From Flavobacteriales bacterium (lineage in GTDB: Bacteria > Bacteroidota > Bacteroidia > Flavobacteriales_E > Vicingaceae), in contig JAGQZT010000096.1 in NCBI GenBank assembly GCA_020435335.1, positions 1 through 64,000 on the forward strand: DNA of 64,000 bases, in the 5' to 3' direction. Under the pieces are notes generated by a model. The model saw only the letters and a program-made list of their open reading frames with translations. It was not told the origin of the DNA and ran no database searches. Numbering within the stretch: position 1 is the first letter of the stretch; each line of letters starts with the position of its first letter. Below are positions 52,347 through 60,452 of the stretch, one piece after another. The position numbers and the translations under genes were made by a program.

Positions 52347-54341
52347 TTACTTAACTAATTTTAACACTTCTTTATCAACCACTACGGTATATTTAACCTT
52401 TAGCGCTTTCACCCACTCCGCTTCGAGGTAATTTTGGTAATCAGAAGTAATCAATCCGCGAATCTCATCGAGCGACTTCGGCTGAGGTTCCATGACGTCG
52501 TTGATCACCACGATGGTCGTTCCTTTTCCGTTGGCAACACGGGTTTGGACTCCTTTTTCCCATGTCGCTTTGTCTACCTGATCATTCGAACCCTTTTCAT
52601 ACTTACCCGTTTCGATGGTTAGCGACAGTTCACTATCCGTATTAACCATTTTCAGGATATCATCATTGGTGTAGCCTTTCTTCGCTTTTTTCTTTAAGAT
52701 TTTTTCAACGCTGCTCGCCACGATCTCATCATTGCATTTATACAATGTGGCATCCACCCTTTTAGACCACATGTAGTTGGTTTTGTTTTGCTCATAGAAA
52801 GCCTCCAGTCCGGCAGTATCCTTTACGGCTTTAGACCATACCTTTTCATCCGTCAGATCGAACAGTAAAATCCCATCCCGGTACTCCTGCATCAACAACC
52901 TGAATTCCTGATTGGTTTTTTCCAGGCGTGAGTCTTTGAACTGGATGCCCATGTTATATACCTGACGTTTGTACACCCGGTTGATCTCAGACTTTACATT
53001 AACGTCTTTATTCTGATCATTCAACCTTCTTTTTGCCATCAGATCGGCAAATTCGGGTTGAGTGAATTCCAGCTTATCTCCATCCGGAGCATAAAACCCG
53101 AACATCAGTTTGGTGTATTTCTTCGCTTTAGCCGGATCCCAGGTACCATCCTTCATCTCCTGAGCTGAAATGAGCTTATAGAAATCATCTCTTCGCTTCA
53201 GATCCTCCTTGAAGTTGTTCTCCACCTTAATTTTTTCCAGCAGGGCCAGCTCACTTTTGTTGGAACGGGAATCCCGCGACACTCTGGCCTTCAGGGTATT
53301 GTAGATCACGTCATAGCTATCCAGTTCCTTCAGAGCCAGGCGTTTCACGATGTGCCATCCGTATTCCGTTTTGAACGGAGCAGAGAAATCGCCGTCATTT
53401 TTCAATGAGAATGCAGCGTCTTCGAATTCCGGAACCATTTTACCCGCATTGAACTCAGGAAGTTCCCCTCCTCTGGCTGATGAAGCTTTGTCGTCTGAAT
53501 ACTGAGCTGCCATGGCCGCAAAATCATCCCCGGATTTCAAACGTTCGTAGATTTCATCGATCTTCTTCTTCTCCTTGGCTTCCTGGGCTTTGATTTCCTC
53601 CTCGGTAGCAGCGTCCTGTAATTTAGTGGTTTTCACCATGATGTGGGCAGCTTTCATGATTCCCCTTGCCGGACGCTTATCCACCACTTTAATGATGTGG
53701 TAACCAAAACGGGAACGCACCGGCATGCTCACTTCACCCACTTTCGTATTGTAAGCTGCACTTTCGAAAGGATAAACCATGTGCATGGCCGAGAAATACC
53801 CCAGATCACCATTGTTCTTTTGTGCCGAAGGATCCTCGGAAACCTCTTTGGCTACCTTGCCGAAATCCTCTCCGTTCAACACCCGCTTACGGGCAGCCAT
53901 AATCTTCTTGTAGGCTTCAATGGTGTCGTTATCGTATGCTTCCGGATCCAGTGCAATCATGATGTGGCTGGCACGAACATCCTGTTTCATGCGCTCGTAG
54001 GCTTCTTTGATCAACCCTTCGGTAACATCCTTATCCGTGAGGTAAGGCTTTGCCAACTGGGCACGATACCCTTTTAATTCATTTTTAAACTTCGGTAACG
54101 TGTCATAACCCAGCTCTTCTGCCTCCCTCACCTTGAGTTTAAACTTAATGTATAGATCCAGATATTCGTTTACTGCTTCTTCAGATACCTGCTGGTCTGT
54201 TTTATTTTTGTTAAAAATGGCGGTGAATTCAGAAAGTTTTACCTCATTACCACCAACGGTGAGTAATACCGGATCTTTTTCCTGTGCCCAGGCACTCAGA
54301 CTAATCACATATACTGCTAAAACGGCTACGAATCTTTTCAT
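52347..54341 (-). CDS. Large SurA/PpiD-like foldase with two parvulin domains
   Basis: 664 residues. A signal peptide (RFVAVLAVYVISLSAWAQ) is followed by an N-terminal helical region, parvulin 1 (about 122-225; VRASHIMIALDPEAY...NNGDLGYFSAMHMVYPFE) and parvulin 2 (about 231-340; KAAHIMVKTTKL...RGGELPEFNAGKMVPEFE), then a long C-terminal helical tail of about 300 residues that is unusual for SurA. It would be a periplasmic chaperone. It is separated from the lipoprotein gene by a hairpin and follows guaB by only 12 bases. Confidence 0.92.
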   Translation of the reverse strand: MKRFVAVLAVYVISLSAWAQEKDPVLLTVGGNEVKLSEFTAIFNKNKTDQQVSEEAVNEYLDLYIKFKLKVREAEELGYDTLPKFKNELKGYRAQLAKPYLTDKDVTEGLIKEAYERMKQDVRASHIMIALDPEAYDNDTIEAYKKIMAARKRVLNGEDFGKVAKEVSEDPSAQKNNGDLGYFSAMHMVYPFESAAYNTKVGEVSMPVRSRFGYHIIKVVDKRPARGIMKAAHIMVKTTKLQDAATEEEIKAQEAKEKKKIDEIYERLKSGDDFAAMAAQYSDDKASSARGGELPEFNAGKMVPEFEDAAFSLKNDGDFSAPFKTEYGWHIVKRLALKELDSYDVIYNTLKARVSRDSRSNKSELALLEKIKVENNFKEDLKRRDDFYKLISAQEMKDGTWDPAKAKKYTKLMFGFYAPDGDKLEFTQPEFADLMAKRRLNDQNKDVNVKSEINRVYKRQVYNMGIQFKDSRLEKTNQEFRLLMQEYRDGILLFDLTDEKVWSKAVKDTAGLEAFYEQNKTNYMWSKRVDATLYKCNDEIVASSVEKILKKKAKKGYTNDDILKMVNTDSELSLTIETGKYEKGSNDQVDKATWEKGVQTRVANGKGTTIVVINDVMEPQPKSLDEIRGLITSDYQNYLEAEWVKALKVKYTVVVDKEVLKLVK

Positions 54342-54353
54342 ATTTCTCTCTTT

Positions 54354-55826
54354 TTATCTTCTTGAATAATTAGGGGCTTCTCTGGTAATACTGATATTAT
54401 GCGGATGGCTTTCCGCCATTCCCGACGGGGTGATCTTGATAAACTTGGCTTTCTTCAACATCTCGATGTTCTCAGCTCCGCAATACCCCATTCCTGCTCT
54501 TAAGCCTCCTACCATCTGGTAGATCACTTCACTCAGGTAACCTTTGTAAGGCACACGTCCCGAAATTCCTTCAGGAACCAGTTTTTTTATGTCATCTTCC
54601 ACATCCTGAAAGTATCTGTCTTTTGAACCCTGCTGCATCGCTTCGATCGATCCCATACCCCGATAGGCTTTGAATTTTCTTCCTTCGTAAATGATAGTCT
54701 CTCCCGGCGATTCATCCACACCGGCAAACAAAGAACCTGCCATAATGGAATCCGCTCCGGCAGACAGGGCTTTAACGATATCACCGGTAAACCGAATTCC
54801 TCCGTCGGCAATAATCGGAACGCCTGTTCCTTTCAATCCTGCTGCTACCATCATAACTGCCGATAACTGAGGCACACCCACTCCGGCAATGATACGGGTG
54901 GTGCAAATCGATCCTGGACCGATCCCCACTTTCACAGCGTCTGCTCCGGCATCTGCTAACATTTTAGCTGCTTCGGCCGTAGCAATGTTACCTACAACGA
55001 CTTGCAGGTCGGGATATTGTGTCTTCACTTTTTTCAGGGTATCGACCACTCCTTTGGAATGGCCGTGAGCCGTATCGATGATGATCGCATCCACACCGGC
55101 TTTATACAACGCATCCACACGTTCCATCACATCGGCAGTAACACCGACACCGGCAGCAACTCGTAGCCGCCCGTACTGGTCTTTACAGGCATTCGGTTTC
55201 AATTGTAATTTGGTAATGTCTTTATAGGTGATCAATCCGATGAGTTCGTTGTTGGCATTCACCACGGGCAACTTCTCAATTTTATGCTCCTGAAGAATTT
55301 CACGTGCACTTTCCAGGTCGGTCTTTTCGTTGGCCGTGATGATATTCTCACAAGTCATCACATTTTTTACCGGAACCGAATGGTCTTTCTGGAACCGCAA
55401 ATCCCGGTTCGTAACGATTCCCGCCAGCGTATTGTTATCATTCACTACCGGAATCCCTCCGATTTTAAATTCCGCCATCAATTGCAGGGCATCACCAACG
55501 GTAGAATCGATCGATAAAGTAACCGGATCGAGGATCATTCCACTCTCAGACCTTTTTACTTTCCGTACTTTGTCGGCCTGCTGCGCAATGCTCATATTTT
55601 TGTGCAATACACCGATACCACCTTCCTGAGCGATGGCAATAGCCAGTTTGGATTCCGTAACGGTATCCATCGCCGCTGAAGAGATCGGAATATTGAGTTT
55701 AATCTTTTTTGTGAATTGTGTTGACACGTCTACATTCCGGGGTAATACTTCGGAATATGACGGAACCATCAGTACGTCGTCGTACGTCAGGCCTTCTCCA
55801 ATAAACTTGTCTGATTGATTGATCAT
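54354..55826 (-). CDS. guaB: Inosine-5'-monophosphate dehydrogenase
   Basis: 490 residues. It makes XMP, the committed step to GMP. TIM barrel with CBS-pair insertion at about 93-205; [27 protein letters not shown] near the start; active-site loop [13 protein letters not shown] with Cys308; [18 protein letters not shown]; flap region [14 protein letters not shown]. Full length. It is upstream of a foldase gene with little space between, though the two functions are unrelated. Confidence 0.97.
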   Translation of the reverse strand: MINQSDKFIGEGLTYDDVLMVPSYSEVLPRNVDVSTQFTKKIKLNIPISSAAMDTVTESKLAIAIAQEGGIGVLHKNMSIAQQADKVRKVKRSESGMILDPVTLSIDSTVGDALQLMAEFKIGGIPVVNDNNTLAGIVTNRDLRFQKDHSVPVKNVMTCENIITANEKTDLESAREILQEHKIEKLPVVNANNELIGLITYKDITKLQLKPNACKDQYGRLRVAAGVGVTADVMERVDALYKAGVDAIIIDTAHGHSKGVVDTLKKVKTQYPDLQVVVGNIATAEAAKMLADAGADAVKVGIGPGSICTTRIIAGVGVPQLSAVMMVAAGLKGTGVPIIADGGIRFTGDIVKALSAGADSIMAGSLFAGVDESPGETIIYEGRKFKAYRGMGSIEAMQQGSKDRYFQDVEDDIKKLVPEGISGRVPYKGYLSEVIYQMVGGLRAGMGYCGAENIEMLKKAKFIKITPSGMAESHPHNISITREAPNYSRR

Positions 55827-55850
55827 GAATTTTAGCAGTTAAAATTCACG

Positions 55851-55858
55851 CAAAACTA
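55851..55858 (-). promoter_or_regulatory. Candidate -7 box for guaB
   Basis: Minus-strand TAGTTTTG fits TAnnTTTG, placed to start the transcript about 18 bases before the ATG at 55826. A -33 element is only partly matched. Confidence 0.45.
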
Positions 55859-55894
55859 ATAAAAATTAGAAGTTTTTTCAGCCTAATTCCTTAG

Positions 55895-55902
55895 TAAATT
55901 TG
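55895..55902 (+). promoter_or_regulatory. Candidate -7 box for the 81-residue protein gene
   Basis: TAAATTTG fits TAnnTTTG and would place the transcript start near 55909, which rules out the upstream TTG at 55900 and supports the ATG at 55927. Confidence 0.45.
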
Positions 55903-55926
55903 ATTTCTAAATCCGATTTACAATTT

Positions 55927-56172
55927 ATGAGCATTTCTTACCCCCAATACCGAAAATACAAAAACAACAAATCGTATTTCAAAATCCTTTCTCCGGAAGG
56001 TTTTGAAGAAATTCTGATCCTTCCCAACAAAAAGGAAATCCACCGGTTTGAGGCTAAAATATTACCCGACCGCAATCTGATTCACGACCTGACTTATGCT
56101 TATGAGTCTTTCGCCGATATTATTACCGAAGAGGAGTACGAAGCTCTGAAATCCTCCGTCGGTCAATCGTAA
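55927..56172 (+). CDS. Small conserved-type protein, unknown
   Basis: 81 residues from the ATG at 55927 (MSISYPQYRKYKNNKSYFKIL). Soluble, with a strand-rich start and helical end (LIHDLTYAYESFADIITEEEYEALKSS). No family recognised. It is placed divergent from guaB, behind a promoter-like box, and its end overlaps the facing zinc-ribbon gene by ten bases. An intact frame with good context supports a real gene. Confidence 0.7.
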   Translation: MSISYPQYRKYKNNKSYFKILSPEGFEEILILPNKKEIHRFEAKILPDRNLIHDLTYAYESFADIITEEEYEALKSSVGQS

Positions 56173-56558
56173 AGCAATTCATCGAAATCCATTGCATCTT
56201 CTCCGAAAGCCTCTACATTATCGTTCGCAACCAAATAGGTACTCCGGTTTCCGGCAACTTTAGAGAAATACAGACGATATTCCATGTTATCCTCACTCCC
56301 CACCATCAAAATCATCGCATGGTCTTTCTTGTCTGCCGTAAGATCGGCCTGACAAATCGGACACTCAAAATCAACCATTTCCCCCTTCTCCAACTGGAAC
56401 TTATCGTGATGCTTGTACCTATACTCCCCGACCTTCGGGCTCAACATCAATAACCCTTTGTGGTTTCGCTTGGTTCGTGTTGCAAAAATCACATTACCGT
56501 CCACGTTCAAATGCCCCCTGCATTTCGGGCACATATAATCATTGTCTTTCATACTCAT
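56163..56558 (-). CDS. Zinc-ribbon-like protein, unknown
   Basis: 131 residues with two Cys pairs, CPKC (C10, C13) and CPIC (C66, C69), a likely zinc ribbon separated by a basic region (ATRTKRNHKGLLMLSPKVGEYRYKHHDKF). The C-terminal half (MILMVGSEDNMEYRLYFSKVAGNRSTYLVANDN) is beta-rich and ends acidic. No named family recognised. Cytoplasmic; it may bind nucleic acid or a protein partner, but nothing shows which. Confidence 0.75.
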   Translation of the reverse strand: MSMKDNDYMCPKCRGHLNVDGNVIFATRTKRNHKGLLMLSPKVGEYRYKHHDKFQLEKGEMVDFECPICQADLTADKKDHAMILMVGSEDNMEYRLYFSKVAGNRSTYLVANDNVEAFGEDAMDFDELLYD

Positions 56559-56578
56559 AGCTCTAATTTTTTTGAGGG

Positions 56579-56614
56579 TTATTCCTGCTCCTAAATTTAA
56601 ACAAACAGGAATAA
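56579..56614. repeat. Inverted repeat between divergent genes
   Basis: TTATTCCTG at 56579-56587 and CAGGAATAA at 56606-56614 form perfect 9-base arms around 18 bases, in the space between the zinc-ribbon gene (minus) and mscS-type gene (plus). It could be an operator or a hairpin. Confidence 0.5.
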
Positions 56615-56644
56615 AAAACCAATTTTTATTTCATGATTTAATCC

Positions 56645-56676
56645 TTGGATGTCCCCATTGTTTTTCAGTAATTTTG
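56645..56676 (+). promoter_or_regulatory. Bacteroidota-type promoter for the MscS-family gene
   Basis: TTG at 56645-56647, 21 bases, then TAATTTTG at 56669-56676, fitting the relaxed TTG-N17-23-TAnnTTTG pattern. Transcription would start near 56683, twelve bases before the ATG at 56695, which argues against the upstream TTG start at 56542. Confidence 0.5.
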
Positions 56677-56694
56677 CCTCTAAATTTTCACAAC

Positions 56695-57747
56695 ATGAAA
56701 GAATTTTTTGCGAAAACATTTTATCACAACACGATTGGAGACTGGGCCGTTACCCTGGCCATTATTATCGGGGCTGTAATCGCCGGAAAGATCCTGTATT
56801 GGATTTTCGGCAATGTGGTTAAAAAAATCACTTCCAAAACCAAAACACGCATCGACGACATCATCATCGACATGATCGAAGAGCCGATCGTACTGGCACT
56901 TACCATTGCCGGGTTATGGTATGGTTTACACCGCCTTACTTTTCCGGAGGACTGGTTGGTTTGGATGGGCAAAGTCTACCACATCCTCATCGCTATTAAT
57001 ATCACCTGGCTGGCTGCCCGCTTGATTGATGCCATTGTTGAAGAATACGTTGTTCCACTCACCGAAAAAACGGAAAGCACCCTCGACGATCAGATCTTAC
57101 CTGTTGCCCGTAAAAGCATGAAATCGGGCATCTGGATCCTCGGGATCATCGTGGCGCTGAACAATGCCGGTTACGACGTCGGTGCGCTCATCGCCGGACT
57201 CGGTATCGGAGGTCTGGCTCTCGCCATGGCTGCCAAAGATTCGGTCTCCAACATCTTCGGCGGACTGATGGTCTTCTTTGACAAGCCTTTTAAAGTCGGC
57301 GACCGCATCAAGATCAACGGATTTGACGGAACCATCGAAGAAATTCACCTAAGAACCAGTCGTATGCGCACCCTGCAAGGCACACTGGTAACCATCCCGA
57401 ATGCTCAATTTACCGGAAGCATGGTGGAAAACATCACGGCTGAACCAAGCCGTAAGATCGTACTGAATCTCGGACTTGTTTATGATATGACCCCGGAACA
57501 AATGGAAAAAGGCCTGGAATTACTGAAACAAATCGCAGCAGCCAACGAAAACGTGGAAGACAATTACCTTGTTTCTTTCAATGCCTTCGGTGATTTTGCC
57601 CTCGGACTGATGTTGGTTTACTACATTAAAAAAGGCAGCGACATCCTGAATACGCAATCGGAAATGAACCTTTCCATCCTGAAGGAATTTAATGCCAACG
57701 GACTGGAAATGGCCTTCCCGACGCAGACAATCTATACGAAGAAGTGA
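56695..57747 (+). CDS. MscS-family mechanosensitive ion channel
   Basis: 350 residues from the ATG at 56695. N-terminal membrane helices (about 17-37, 65-83, 90-115, 135-160), then the pore helix and conserved beta domain: LIAGLGIGGLALAMAAKDSVSNIFGGLMVFFDKPFKVGDRIKINGFDGTI-type sequence (about 165-220), and a C-terminal alpha/beta vestibule. It would open under membrane tension to release solutes. Ends at a strong terminator. It stands alone in its unit. Confidence 0.95.
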   Translation: MKEFFAKTFYHNTIGDWAVTLAIIIGAVIAGKILYWIFGNVVKKITSKTKTRIDDIIIDMIEEPIVLALTIAGLWYGLHRLTFPEDWLVWMGKVYHILIAINITWLAARLIDAIVEEYVVPLTEKTESTLDDQILPVARKSMKSGIWILGIIVALNNAGYDVGALIAGLGIGGLALAMAAKDSVSNIFGGLMVFFDKPFKVGDRIKINGFDGTIEEIHLRTSRMRTLQGTLVTIPNAQFTGSMVENITAEPSRKIVLNLGLVYDMTPEQMEKGLELLKQIAAANENVEDNYLVSFNAFGDFALGLMLVYYIKKGSDILNTQSEMNLSILKEFNANGLEMAFPTQTIYTKK

Positions 57748-57779
57748 GAGGTTCGACGCTAGACCATTAGAGATTGGAG

Positions 57780-57805
57780 AGGAGCCTGACGGCTCCTTTT
57801 TTTTT
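57780..57805 (+). terminator. Rho-independent terminator after the MscS-family gene
   Basis: AGGAGCC / GGCTCCT stem of 7 bases around loop TGAC, then a run of nine T. Strong and correctly placed 33 bases after the stop. Confidence 0.92.
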
Positions 57806-57828
57806 GACTTATTTCTTACCTTTAACAG

Positions 57829-58455
57829 ATGAAATGGCTGCCAGCATTTATAATCTCACTTGCCGCTTTAGGATGCATCGAAGCTCCAACGGAGTTTCAA
57901 CGGGTTGTTGTCATTCAACCGTTGGGTGATTTTCCAACTGAACTTCAGGACACGGTTGCGAACGCTATTACAACCTATTACCATTTTCAAACGCAAATCA
58001 GCTCAAAAATCGATATTCCGAAGCATTGCTTTGTGAACATCAAATCGCCGCGCTACCGCGCCGATTCTCTCATCCGCTACCTGAAGACAACCAAACCGGA
58101 TACGGTTGATTTTGTCGTTGGCCTGATCGCCAAAGACATTTCAACCACTAAACACGACGAGTCAGGTGTCGTAAAAAAGCCCGCCAGCAAGTATAACGAT
58201 TGGGGTATTTTCGGACTTGGCTACCGCCCGGGGCCGAGCTGCGTGGTATCGACCTACCGGATCTCGTATCCAAAAAAGGAAGTGTTTATCAGTCGACTGA
58301 AAAAGATCGTATTGCATGAACTGGGACATAACTTAGGTTTACCGCATTGTCCGAATGAAAATTGCTTCATGCGCGATGCGGCCGAAACCATTAAAACGAT
58401 CGATCAGGTGCAATTGAACCTGTGCAAGGATTGTTTAAACCAAATCAACAATTAA
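57829..58455 (+). CDS. Lipid-anchored archaemetzincin-family metalloprotease (M54)
   Basis: 208 residues. A lipoprotein signal ends at C16 (SLAALGC). The zinc site HELGHNLGLPH (163-173), then C174, C179, M181 and C199-x2-C202 match the archaemetzincin signature HExxHxxGx3H-C-x4-C-x-M with a distal CxxC. The core is a compact peptidase with a second, structural zinc. It probably cleaves peptides at the envelope surface or in the periplasm; the substrate is unknown. Its end overlaps the facing small membrane gene by 21 bases. Confidence 0.92.
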   Translation: MKWLPAFIISLAALGCIEAPTEFQRVVVIQPLGDFPTELQDTVANAITTYYHFQTQISSKIDIPKHCFVNIKSPRYRADSLIRYLKTTKPDTVDFVVGLIAKDISTTKHDESGVVKKPASKYNDWGIFGLGYRPGPSCVVSTYRISYPKKEVFISRLKKIVLHELGHNLGLPHCPNENCFMRDAAETIKTIDQVQLNLCKDCLNQINN

Positions 58456-58659
58456 AAATAACAACATCCAAATAGCAAAAGATCCAACTGACAAGATGAA
58501 AAGGACAAAAATAATTTCCAACACAACTTTTTTCCACAAGGGATAAGAAGATTCTTTCAAAAAATAGTTATAAAATCTTACAGAAAAAAAGGCAGCAAAA
58601 GATATTGAAAGCAGGAACCAAAAGCCAATAAGAGCTAACGTATAGAAATCATAATTCAT
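58435..58659 (-). CDS. Small two-helix membrane protein, unknown
   Basis: 74 residues. Two hydrophobic segments (about 8-28 and 46-70) separated by a basic, aromatic loop (RFYNYFLKESSYPLWKK). No family recognised. Its ATG lies ten bases after the stop of the 58670 gene, so it may be the last gene of that minus-strand unit. It overlaps the archaemetzincin end by 21 bases, tail to tail. Confidence 0.55.
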   Translation of the reverse strand: MNYDFYTLALIGFWFLLSISFAAFFSVRFYNYFLKESSYPLWKKVVLEIIFVLFILSVGSFAIWMLLFLIVDLV

Positions 58660-58669
58660 TAAATCTTCA

Positions 58670-59161
58670 TTACGAATTCACTACCAGCAACTGCTTGTGC
58701 CAGCTGTCTTTGAGTGGCACTTCCCATTGGGTATCGAAAGCCGCTTTGGTTGTAATGGTATTGTTGAACACGATCGTGTTCTCATCAATCTCCTTATTCT
58801 CGATCAATCTGGAGAATTCGGCCATCGTGGCAACGACCACTTTGCCGTCTTTGCGGTAAGACTGAATCATGCGGTCGAGCAGACTGATCTCCAGTTGCTG
58901 CTCCAGTTCTTTCATGAGTTTGACGGAAGCATCCTGAGCCCGGCCACACATCGTATCACCGTCCTCATCCACAAACAACACCACAAACAGGTTGTGAAAC
59001 ACATCGAAACTGGCTTTTAACAATTTACCGTGTGATTCCCAGTTGGTAATGAATTCGTCTACCACCACCCGAATGTAGTTCACTTCGTCCTCATCAAGGA
59101 TGCGGTCGGCCTGATAGACCCAGGCCTTAGCCGTTGCAGGATATTTTTTATATTCTTCCAT
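58670..59161 (-). CDS. Conserved protein often mislabelled as ABC transporter ATPase
   Basis: 163 residues, soluble (YKKYPATAKAWVYQADRILDEDEVNYIRVVVDEFITNWESHGKLL-type start and LLDRMIQSYRKDGKVVVATMAEFSRLIENKEI). There is no Walker A, signature or Walker B motif, so it is not an ABC ATPase, a name homologues in the Bacteroidota carry. It is at the end of the Fe-S/HAD/MCE gene cluster, 76 bases after the Fe-S protein, behind two hairpins. Function unknown. Confidence 0.8.
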   Translation of the reverse strand: MEEYKKYPATAKAWVYQADRILDEDEVNYIRVVVDEFITNWESHGKLLKASFDVFHNLFVVLFVDEDGDTMCGRAQDASVKLMKELEQQLEISLLDRMIQSYRKDGKVVVATMAEFSRLIENKEIDENTIVFNNTITTKAAFDTQWEVPLKDSWHKQLLVVNS

Positions 59162-59203
59162 TAATAAATCTATGCTTTAAATTGTAAATTACTCACACCT
59201 CCC

Positions 59204-59236
59204 GTCACACAAGTGTGACACCCTCCTCAAGGAGGG
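59204..59236. repeat. Tandem hairpin element between two minus-strand genes
   Basis: GTCACAC-AA-GTGTGAC (59204-59219) and CCCTCC-TCAA-GGAGGG (59221-59236), one base apart, sit just beyond the stop of the Fe-S protein gene (59238). They could be a terminator or an intergenic dispersed element. They lack a T-run. Confidence 0.55.
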
Positions 59237-59237
59237 A

Positions 59238-60026
59238 TTACAAGTCGTTGGCCGAGGCGATCAGTTCCGCCAGATCAAACACCTTTACTTCCGTTTCTTT
59301 CTCTTTTAATTTCACGCCATCGCTCATCATGGTCATGCAAAACGGGCAACCCGTAGCGATCACATCCGGCTTGATTTCCAGCGCTTCTTCAGTACGTTCG
59401 ATGTTGATCTCTTTATCGCCTTTTTCCGCTTCCTTGAACATCTGAGCACCACCGGCACCGCAGCACAGTCCGTTGGTCTTGCAGCGTTTCATTTCCACCA
59501 GTTCGGCATCCAGCTTTTGAACCAGGGCACGTGGTGCTTCATAAACATCATTGGCACGCCCGAGGTAACACGGATCGTGGAAAGTGATCTTCTTTCCTTT
59601 ATATGTTCCGCCTTGAACCGTCAGTTTACCGGCATTGATCAGTTCTTGTAAATATTGAGAATGGTGTTTCACTTCGTAGTTTCCACCAAGCTCCGGATAT
59701 TCGTTTTTCAGGGTATTGAAACAGTGCGGACAGGTCGTTACAATGTTTTTCACTTCATAAGCGTTCAGCACCTGGATGTTTCCCATGGCCTGCATCTGGA
59801 ACAGGAATTCGTTCCCCGCGCGTTTGGCCGGATCGCCGGTACAACTCTCTTCCGTTCCCAAAACGGCAAAATTTACCCCAACCTGATTCAGGATCTTCAC
59901 AAAAGCGCGGGTAATCTTTTTAGCCCGGTCGTCGAAACTTCCGGCACACCCCACCCAAAACAAGACTTCCGGTTGTTGTCCTGAAGCCATCATTTCGGCC
60001 ATTGTCGGTACTTTTAATTCGCTCAT
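59238..60026 (-). CDS. CCG-domain Fe-S protein (HdrB/LutA/GlcF-like)
   Basis: 262 residues with two cysteine-rich CCG domains: VLFWVGCAGSFDDR, TTCPHCFNTLKNEYP, then HDPCYLGRANDVYEAPR, MKRCKTNGLCCGAGGAQMF and GCPFCMTMMSDG. Such domains bind non-cubane or [4Fe-4S] clusters and pass electrons from a partner like the membrane Fe-S protein encoded at 60442. Together they would act as a quinone- or flavin-linked redox module of the inner membrane. The electron donor is unknown. Confidence 0.92.
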   Translation of the reverse strand: MSELKVPTMAEMMASGQQPEVLFWVGCAGSFDDRAKKITRAFVKILNQVGVNFAVLGTEESCTGDPAKRAGNEFLFQMQAMGNIQVLNAYEVKNIVTTCPHCFNTLKNEYPELGGNYEVKHHSQYLQELINAGKLTVQGGTYKGKKITFHDPCYLGRANDVYEAPRALVQKLDAELVEMKRCKTNGLCCGAGGAQMFKEAEKGDKEINIERTEEALEIKPDVIATGCPFCMTMMSDGVKLKEKETEVKVFDLAELIASANDL

Positions 60027-60032
60027 ACGTTT

Positions 60033-60452
60033 TTATTTTTCAAAGACTTCTACTGTAGCCTGTTCGGTCGTTAAATCCGTAAACTTTCCTTTGTAACGTG
60101 TGGCACGCACAATGTGGTTGTCGATCCAGTGGTAGTTTCCTCCACGTGGTTTTCCCATCAGCATACCGTGATATTTAAATCCGTGTTTATCTAACCATTC
60201 TTCCGTTACCTGACGGTGTTCTTCTGTTCTGGAAGTGAAGAAGGTGATGATGTGCCCCTCGTCGTACCACTTGTTGATGGTTTCCAAAGCTCCTTCATAG
60301 ATCTTGGCGGTAACCATGCGCTCCGGTTCCTCATTCGGAATGTCGTCGCAGATCGTCCCGTCGATATCGATCAGGAAATTCTTTACATCTTGTGGCAACG
60401 CCGGACTCACTTTTTGTCCATCAACAATTTTCTCTTCTAATTTATTCTTCAT
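60033..60452 (-). CDS. HAD-superfamily phosphatase-like protein
   Basis: 139 residues. HAD motif I is NFLIDIDGTICDD, motif II is ITFFTSRTEEHRQ, motif III/IV region is GKPRGGNYHWIDNHI. The small size means it has no separate cap domain. Homologues in the Bacteroidota are sometimes named phosphoheptose isomerase, but the motifs are those of a phosphatase. It sits between two Fe-S protein genes, overlapping the upstream one by eleven bases; that context does not reveal the substrate. Confidence 0.85.
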   Translation of the reverse strand: MKNKLEEKIVDGQKVSPALPQDVKNFLIDIDGTICDDIPNEEPERMVTAKIYEGALETINKWYDEGHIITFFTSRTEEHRQVTEEWLDKHGFKYHGMLMGKPRGGNYHWIDNHIVRATRYKGKFTDLTTEQATVEVFEK

